A stretch of DNA of 64,000 nt, taken from assembly GCF_034702125.1 (NCBI RefSeq), contig NC_085865.1, positions 20,350,281-20,414,280 of the forward strand, given 5' to 3'. Shown here piece after piece: positions 55,681 through 64,000 of this stretch; the stretch's first letter is position 1; every line of letters starts with the position of its first letter. A program made the translations under genes and the position numbers. Below the pieces are notes generated by a model that saw nothing but the letters and a program-made list of their open reading frames with translations, was not told the DNA's origin and ran no database searches. Origin of the DNA: Engraulis encrasicolus (Eukaryota > Chordata > Actinopteri > Clupeiformes > Engraulidae).

Positions 55681-55775
55681 TTAACCCCTTAGCAGAGCCT
55701 CTGTTATAACCTTATTGTCACCAAAATGGTAATGACAGAGTCTTATTCGGTCACTTAAGACTCTCTGCATTGTAA
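55681..55775. mobile_element. TTAA-family MITE fragment (reverse)
   Basis: TTAACCCCTTAGCAGAGCC, TTATAACCTTATTGTCACC and AATGGTAATGACAGAGTC are diverged family motifs. Confidence 0.45.
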
Positions 55776-56486
55776 TAGAAATGATGTTATGATGTAGTTG
55801 AGTGGTTTCAGCAAAGAGTGAATAGGCCGGTCGACGGGCCCATCTGCAATAAGAGGCTACACTGTGCCTTAGTACCAAAAACTCCCCACCCTACCTGACC
55901 TGTTACTAAATAAATGCTTTGCTACTTTTACTGCTTTCTGAAATGACTAGAGGCCATACTATAGGAGAGTGGTCTCCAATTATTTTTCCGGATTTTGCAT
56001 GCAGGCCTTTGTTTGTAGACCAAGGCTGTAGGACCTGGGAAATACAGGAATGTCCACACTCAAAGTCAGTCTTTAGTGTCAGTGTTTAGGGCACTTACAG
56101 ATTATCTTGATCCAATCAAGGCTGTCAGTGGCCTAGGATTTGGCTGGAGTGGAGATCTGAGAATACTCTCTGTGGATCTCTGACATAGACACTGAAAACA
56201 ACAAAGACTTCAACATGTTAGTACAGAATAATGGTCTATTCTGTAGATCTCTTATCTGCCTTTTTGGATTTGTGTGGCCCACTGCATTTTACTGACTTTG
56301 GTGATATCTGATTGTGACAGGCTAATATATTTCCAGCTCTATTGTGTAACCATGAATTTCCTTAAAACACAGTGTGATGTTGACACCTAAATGGAAAAAC
56401 AGTCGATTTTAAAATGATTTAGTAATTCCCCTTGTTAAGACTAAAAGGGATGGATATTTCCATTGTTCTCTACTCTGTATCCTACA

Positions 56487-56587
<101 letters not shown>

Positions 56588-56856
56588 CGTGCGTGTTTGT
56601 GTGTGTGTGTACAGTGTCTGGCTAAAAGTTCAAATTCATCATTAATGACACAATGAGTGCGCTGTACACGATGGAAAGCGGTGTTGTCCTTGTGTAGATT
56701 AGCTTGTCTTAATGTGGCCAGCAGTACTTAAATTATATTTTTATCTATCAGGAAATGATAGTACAGGTTCTTTTTTGAATTTGTGGATGCATCTGGCTGG
56801 CTAAAAATGAACACAGCAGGTGGGAATCACTCAGTTGTTCCACAAGAGGAGGAAGG

Positions 56857-56968
<112 letters not shown>

Positions 56969-57160
56969 GTGGCCGCGTGTGTGTGTCTGTGTGCGTGTCC
57001 ATGTGCATGTGTGTGTGTGTGTGCACTTCAACATTTTATACCTAGTTTTTTATGTGTGTTATGTGTGCCTAATTGTGCACGTGAGAGTGTCTTTATATAT
57101 ATATGTTTGTATGTGTAGTGGCGGGTGTTTGGTGGGGGCTGTTGGGACTGTGTGCATGCT

Positions 57161-57482
57161 CAGGGGCTGAGCTTTAGGGAGGGCAAGCAGGGCACTTGCC
57201 CCTGGGCTCAGGGCCCTCCCGTCTTGGTGGTGGGGTCCCTATTGTGAGCTTGGCAAGCTGTATAGGGGGCCCTATAAGTGTCTTGCCCTGGGGCCTCATG
57301 TGCAATTGTTCCGCCACTGTCAGGGGTGGAGCTTTAGGGAGGGCAAGCAGGGCGCTTGCCCCTGGGCCCAGGGCCCTCCTCTGTATTGGTGGTGGGGCCC
57401 CTATTGTGAGCTTGGCAAGCTGTATAGGGGGCCCTATAAGTGTCTTGCCCTGGGGCCCCGTGTGCAATTGTTCCGCCACTTG
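57161..57482. mobile_element. Tandem dimer of a 160-bp hAT-like unit
   Basis: Two head-to-tail copies (57,161-57,320 and 57,321-57,480) each begin CAGGGG(C/T)(T/G)GAGCTTTAGG and end GCAATTGTTCCGCCACT. The pair is bounded by TGCATGCT and GGCATGCT, a probable 8-bp target duplication with one mismatch. Copies differ at few sites. Confidence 0.75.
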
Positions 57483-57811
57483 GGCATGCTTATGTCATTT
57501 GTGTGTGCATGTGCGCACGTGTGTGTGTGTGTTTGTGTACACCTTAAAATATGGTGTTTAGGTTGTCAATACAGTCACATAGGAAAGATTTTCTGCTGAC
57601 CTGGGTTTTTCCGAACTCTATGGGGAAAAATACTACTCTGGCCTGTGCCCTGGCCGAAACCATGGCAGATAGTGATCAGCTACTTGTTGATACCCAATGT
57701 GTTCATGACTATCTTCTATCTACTAGCAGGTCTGAACTGGGAATCCCCACGGAACACAACTCAGATCACTGACAATCACTGACGGAGCTTTTTTTTTCAT
57801 TTCGACTTCTC

Positions 57812-58075
57812 TTAATATTTGAAGAGTTCTTTTCCAAAACGCTATATCCACCATTTTTGACTTTTTGCATCTTAATATTGGAATTGACTGTTAAGAAATC
57901 CTATCATCTGTGAATTATTGCCATTCAAATGTTTTGAGAACATACTTTTAAACCTCTATAAAAATGCATTTCTCAATGCATTTCAATGGAATGCCCAATA
58001 CAAAAATGTCAATTTCCCAACATTCTATAAAATGGATATATCTCATTTTTGAAAAGAGCTCTTCATTTTGCTACT
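57812..58075. mobile_element. MITE, about 264 bp (family member 2, reverse)
   Basis: Reverse-oriented relative of 21,065-21,300: shared GGAATGCCCAATACAAAAAT, GTCAATTTCCCAAC and ATATCCACCATTTTTGAC. The ends TTTGAAGAG / GAGCTCTTCA are inverted. Confidence 0.65.
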
Positions 58076-58528
58076 GACATTCACTTATTAATGACGGTGC
58101 ACAGGTGAAATACATGATGGGACAAATTTCCCCATCTGACTTTGACATATCAGCATTGTCAAGAGCGTAAGCAAGGCACGGCATATAGTGTGTCAAATAA
58201 ATTGCATTGGGTGATTTAAATAACCTTTTATAGTGGACCAACATTCAAGATTTTGAATGTGCCCTTTTTTTAACCTGACCGTGGTAGTTGTGTCAGCAGT
58301 ACAAGGGAGGTCTAGGCGATACTACTATTTGTTTTTCTTTGGTTATATCTAAGGTCAGCCTCAATGTTTGAGTCAAAAATGTGACCAAGTACTTTCATGG
58401 CAACACAAAATGTAACAGCTGTTACAGTTGTTACATTTTGCCCCATTATCGTTAATATAGCATTTTTGTATCATATTCCCCCTGTAAACATAGTGTTGGA
58501 GATGGGGTGATAGACGATGGGGTGTGAG

Positions 58529-58658
<130 letters not shown>

Positions 58659-58699
58659 GAAGCAGTGAACTACTGAATCTCTGACCTTTACTCCGCTGG

Positions 58700-58811
<112 letters not shown>

Positions 58812-59115
58812 AGACAGAAAAGATAAATACACACATGCAAACAAGGCTACACATGCTGTGCATGCTACACAGGCATACAACGCCCAGGCATACAGCGCCT
58901 GTCAAATGTAATGCAATGTACTACTACACTCTTCAACACAGACAGACAGACACATGCACACACACACACAAACGCTTTATTAGCATGATTGTACTTTATT
59001 AGTGTGATTGTTGAAATACAGTGTTGCCAAAACATTGCATACAAATAATAGCAACATCAAAAGAAAAGTATGAATAGTGTTACATTTACAGAAGATCTGT
59101 GTGTGTGTGTGTGTG

Positions 59116-59383
<268 letters not shown>

Positions 59384-60099
59384 TGTTACTCTCTCTCTCA
59401 CCCCTCCCTCCCCAAACACACACACACACACTCTTGCTTTCTAAATCGGTCCCGCCTGCGCCTGGCCATCCGTTGGAAAGTGGTCCGCTAGCAGCCTGCA
59501 GGGGCAGGACGAACTCACGTGACCCAAAACAAAAACAAAGAGATTACAGGCCAAGAATGCAAACTGAAACTGGGGGGTGGGGGTGGGTGGGGAGCGTGGG
59601 GGAGGGGTGGAGGTGGGAGGTCACTCACTGAAGAGGGTACCAGGCCAAGTGTACTACCGCCTGATCGCCCACCGCGTGTTGACTTGACACAAACGACTTA
59701 ACAGTATTGTCCAATGACCAGATCAGTCATGTCAGGCCATCACTGTTTGAAAAACTTGAGAAAGGCCATACGGGCCGAAACGTTGTTTGTCAATAAATTG
59801 CAGCACGATGGACAAGAGTGTGCGGTACCTTCTTCTACAAAATTGATCTTGCACCCGCTACCTGCACCTCGAAACCTCTGGTTGGTTTCCTCCCTCAAAA
59901 TATAGGCCATCGCTGTTTACCAGCGAATCACACGTGAGTCTATGTTAGCAGGTTTCACATCTATGTTTTACTATATTGGTGTGCCTGATCACAGGATTGT
60001 TTTATATGGGTGGTAATTCCAAAAGGACAAGTGCACTGATTTGAACATTTAGGCCCTATTCTGAATTGCAATAAAGTAGAATGGTCTTCACCAATTATT

Positions 60100-60530
60100 T
60101 GATGTTTGCTGCTGATTTGGCTAATTGGGATATTGCCTCAACTGGCTTTAGAATGGCCATCAATGGGCATGTCCATGTCAGTTCTTAAAACCAATTTAAA
60201 CATTGGTTTTCAAAAGTATGCATCTCACTAAGTGATTAGGGGTGTCCGCTTGCATTGCCCAACAAGTTTGAAAATGAAATATGGCTTCTGTCATTTTTTA
60301 TTTGCCATTTTGTGAATGAAAGAAAAAAAATGTATGTCCAAAATGCTAGATAAAACATAACTTAAGCCACGTTTCGCTACAAAGCTCTCTATGGAACACC
60401 AGTGAACACCACTTAGGTGATTGGTGAGTGGCACATTCTTGAAAAAAAAGATTTTAGGAGCAGAAATGGACGTGCACATAGACTCCCATCCTAAAGCCGT
60501 CTGAGACGAAGACAGCAGCAAGTACCACTT
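60100..60530. mobile_element. Palindromic element (family member 2)
   Basis: TTTAGAATGGCCATCAATGG, GGGCATGTCCATGTC and ATATGGCTTCTGTCAT match the 39.1-39.6 kb element. The right arm is recognisable as GCCGTCTGAGACGAAGACAG. Confidence 0.6.
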
Positions 60531-60539
60531 TATCAATTC

Positions 60540-61832
60540 AGGGGTGAGTTTCTCAAAAGGGAAGTTGTTAGCCTGTTAGCAACTTCGGTAGTTGCCAATG
60601 GGGAAATGCATTGAAAGCAACGAAATAGCTAATGTAGTAAGCAACTTTGGTTTCGAGAAATTGATCAAAATAGTGCAGTTATCTTTTTAAAAACACATAT
60701 GTCTGCACACACACAAGCAAACACTTTGGCACAAAGACACGCAAACACACAGACACGAAAAACCCCAGGCGTATTGTTTCATTTCCCCTCACACACCGTC
60801 TTTCTTATGAGGCGGTTTTAAAAGTCACCTCCAGCCGGTGTCACTAGTGTCTTAATCTGTAACCATCTATATTGCATTGAGTCACCACAGAAAGTATGCA
60901 GCGCAGCGAGTGCGCCCGAGTGAGGCCAGCCAGGCAGGCAGTCAAGGCAGTCAGGAAACCTGTTCTCTGGCCCTTAGATAGGAGCCAGCCAAGCTGTACA
61001 TTAACTCTTCTGACACCAGGAGCCCTGCCAAGTCCAAATCCCTCACAAGCACTACGTCCGAGAGGACACCGTGTCCTCATAAACCGCCGTCCAGGAGGAG
61101 CTTGTGTGTTCCTTGAAATGTGTTTTTTTTAGATAAGTGTTACAATCTTTTAATGTCTCACGGTGTTGCGTTTAAACTGGGCAAAACGGCCAGGGTGACT
61201 TTTTTTTTTTTTACATCAGTGGTTTTTGTTTCTCTCTTGTGTGCCAAGTAGAAATGATTAATAGAAAAGCACTAGTATCTAGTCTGTTTAACCACACACT
61301 GTTTTTACGTAGTGTTATCATTAGTTGATAAACCACTTAATTGATTTTCAGAAAACATAACATGTGTTTATTATGAATCATTATTATCAGGTTGTAAGAA
61401 TTGTTAATGTCATATAGGCCTACGGTATCACCTTACAGCATCATTAGCATTGGATGCTAAATATATTCACAGGAACTGCTTACTGCCACAAATATGTGAG
61501 CAAATGCATGAGATTGGCACATGACTGAGAGAGTATCCGAGGTCAAGGAGTCATAAACAGATTTAGCGGTCGTTTAGCATACGGTCTCCAGCCCTGTGTC
61601 ACATCTGAGACTGCACTTGAACTCTGCCTTGTCAACACTGTGTATTTTGTTGGGTGTTAGTATGTGTTATGTGGCAGCTTTTGTTCATGTCCAAGACCTT
61701 TTCCAAGAAATTTCCTTCAAGACCAATACCCGTATCTTGAATCTTGAATCAGAGGCAGTTTCTTAGCATAAGGTGCCCCAGGCCTGTGTCACATCAGGAG
61801 CAGTGGTCGTCGGCTTGTGAGAAATACAGTGT
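60540..61832 (+). other. gnal intron 1, nothing recognised
   Basis: A short GC-richer stretch at about 60,895-61,100 lacks splice support or family similarity. I see no exon. Confidence 0.4.
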
Positions 61833-61840
61833 GTTATGTG

Positions 61841-61937
61841 TAGGGTTGCCATCTCTCTGCGGAAAAAAATAAGGGACGGTCGGCATCTGTCTTTCTCAGA
61901 TGCAATTTCCTGCATTTCAACCAAATTGGCAACCCTA
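61841..61937. mobile_element. hAT MITE, 97 bp
   Basis: Ends TAGGGTTGCCA / TGGCAACCCTA are flanked by the exact 8-bp duplication GTTATGTG (61,833-61,840 and 61,938-61,945). Confidence 0.92.
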
Positions 61938-62063
61938 GTTATGTGACATCCTGTGCAGGGCTGGCCTGATACAACTGTGTTAACTGATAGTGCCACTGTC
62001 AAACCTGGCCAGACCTCTACCAGCCCTCTGAATCAGCTGATTGGGACATCAAACAAAAGTTAG

Positions 62064-62170
62064 CTACCATTTTACTACACTGCTATGACATAACACAGGG
62101 CCTTTAGTAATGCACTAAGACTTGGTCATTGCCATTCTGGCAACAGCTAATTTATAACGCTGTGTTTTAA
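62064..62170. mobile_element. TTAA-family MITE copy D (partial)
   Basis: CTATGACATAACACAGGGCC and CTTGGTCATTGCCATTCTGG match copies A-C. Confidence 0.65.
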
Positions 62171-62179
62171 AGGGGGGTT

Positions 62180-64000
62180 TTATGCCTTCTCAGTTCACTA
62201 TATAGTTTGGTTTGTGTGTGACAATGCAATAGCACTGTCAAGATAATCACATTTTTACCTGATGTTTTGTCTGTTCCAGTACTAGTCTGCTTGATTTCTG
62301 TGTGTGTGTGTGTGTTTTTTAACATCTGTTCAAACAAATGGTCGGTTGTTCATACCGGTAATTAGGAACCTGGTACATTATAACATCTGTCTATATTTTT
62401 GTAAACCAAAGTATCACTCAAAATTGTATATAACATTATTGTAATGTTATTTAATGTGAAAATGTATATAGGGGATAGGTACGGACAGTATTTCAGATAG
62501 TGACATCCAACCATCAACTTGATCAAAAGTTGTCAAAAGTAAACGCTATTATTATTATCAGTGTTTATTTTCATTTCACTCAAATGGCCGCTGACAAGAT
62601 AGTATTTTTCCGCCACCCTTTCTCTCTTTTACCAGCAGAGGGAGACAGACACAAACAGCTGGTAGGCCAGAAAGGCAGACAGGCAGGAAGGCAGGCAGGG
62701 CCTACCTAACTGTCTCCTCTCCTCTCCTCTCCTGTACACCATCCTCCACCCACTTGCCAGGGCAGGCAGGCAGGCAGAACCAGTAGAGTGCGCTTAGCAG
62801 ACAGTTAGGACGCAGGAGAAGGCAGCAGAGTAGAGCTGAGAGGAGTGGAGCGGAGGAGAGCAGAGCAGTGCCATTTGCCATTTGCATGCCCTGCTGCTCC
62901 ATAGCCTGTTGTTTGACCCATTAAGAGCAACTTTGCATCTCCTTTCCATATTCGTATGCGGCAAAAAAAAAAATCTTTCCATTGTCAAATGATGCCAGTG
63001 TACTCTCATGAGCCATGTCCCACACAGATAGCCATCGCGCCTCAAACTCGGAAGGACTGCTGGACTGTTCCAATATCTTTTTGTTTATTTGTTTGTTGCT
63101 GTGAGTGTACGAGGACAGTGATATGGCAGTGATGAGGGTATTTATTTTTAGAGTGAAAGGTTAGATAAGGTAAGGCATCTGCAGATACAGATAAATAAGG
63201 TGACAGTGGAAGGCATTGATTCTCGTTGTAATAATTCAGTTCCACCACTTGTGTTTCCCGAGGACTTGATAAGCTGCGACACAGGAAAAGATATTACTTT
63301 TTTTTTGTTGGCTGGCCTGCTGAAATATACCTTACCACCACCGACTCTGATCCGACAATATCACAAAAAGTCTCCAGTTCTATATGAAGGCATTCAGAGA
63401 ATGCTTCCAGGGCACAGCTAGCTGCTATGTGTTGTTATTACAGATGGTACAGACCGACCTCGTCTCTATTCCCCTAGCTGTACTGTGGCCGCTGGTATGC
63501 AAACACGGTACCTCGTTTGCATGTAGTCTATCACATTTGCAATGTACCAGTTTTATAAAGACTGAACTATGGCCAGTGCCAGTAGGCCTAATACTGACAC
63601 TGTGGATGGGCCTTTTCTCTGTCCCTTACTAACCCTCCTTATTTATTTTACACATGCGCACACACACACTCACACACACACACACACACACAGGAATGAT
63701 CTTACTGTTGTAATTTGTTTTTCTAATGTTGGTCTTTGGCAGACATCACATGTTTAATCCCAAATGACTATTTAAATGGTCTTCCAAATGTCACAGACTT
63801 CCAATGCATTAAATGATAAATGTATTTTATGATTAGTTAAATGGTTTTGTAATGTACAGATACGCAGAAGGATATGTAGGCCTAGCCTATACAGTAGGAT
63901 GAACATGAAAATATAATGTGATGGTGCTGGTAACATAGCAATAATTATAATGACTAAAATAATATACATGTTTAACAAATGACCTTTTAATCAGTAATTA
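62180..64000 (+). other. gnal intron 1 to window end, nothing recognised
   Basis: Contains AGGC-rich low-complexity DNA at 62,660-62,785 and a short AC repeat at 63,657-63,691. No exon or bounded mobile element supported. Confidence 0.4.

Noticed and set aside
60896..61132. Small open frame in a GC-richer patch
   Set aside because: No splice support or family similarity; on both strands the frames look random.

Overview
The window looks like nuclear DNA of a teleost fish. Coding exons have GT-AG introns, dinucleotide microsatellites are long and frequent ((GT)n, (AC)n, (GA)n), and hAT, piggyBac/Kolobok-type and Tc1/mariner-type miniature elements are dense. There are also tRNA-derived SINEs and LINEs of fish-like families. 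Nothing prokaryotic is present.

Only three host loci can be supported, all on the + strand. (1) A compact gene at about 12.3-14.3 kb encodes a 79-residue cAMP-dependent protein kinase inhibitor of the PKIA type. It has two coding exons, and a possible non-coding first exon lies near 9.2 kb. (2) A decayed alpha-2-macroglobulin-like gene spans about 26.6-41.2 kb. Thirteen exon remnants run in family order from just before the thioester domain to the receptor-binding domain. The thioester motif survives, but stops, a frameshift, lost splice sites and truncated exons mark it as a pseudogene. (3) The first coding exon of gnal (G-protein alpha subunit Golf, long isoform) lies at 48.2-48.64 kb. The rest of the window to 64 kb appears to be the beginning of its first intron.

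The remainder is mostly mobile DNA, much of it nested. At 0.6-6.4 kb an L2-type LINE remnant is split by a 5.3 kb hAT-like unit (exact 8-bp target duplication), which contains a 3.5 kb LINE with a C-terminal restriction-like endonuclease. A second, diverged copy of that LINE family lies on the - strand at 16.3-19.6 kb and carries two precise MITE insertions. At 27.7-28.7 kb a TTAA-type MITE has been hit twice, once by a TA-inserting and once by a TTAA-inserting element. At 33.2-35.35 kb a Helitron/Helentron-like unit appears to carry a tandem array of about 136-bp units, each with a tRNA B-box-like motif. Other notable repeats are an LTR with polypurine tract (22.8-23.2 kb), a 34-bp minisatellite (31.0 kb), telomere-like repeats inside an inverted-repeat element (55.2 kb), a tandem dimer of a hAT-like unit (57.2 kb) and a large (GT)n/(AC)n inverted pair (58.5-58.8 kb).

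Functionally, the two intact host loci belong to the same pathway: Golf alpha activates adenylyl cyclase, and PKI inhibits the cAMP-activated kinase PKA. Nothing in the sequence shows that they are co-regulated. I found no clearly new biological system. The strongest candidates for novelty are the Helentron-like tandem array and the dissected nested insertions, where outer elements reveal exact target sites.
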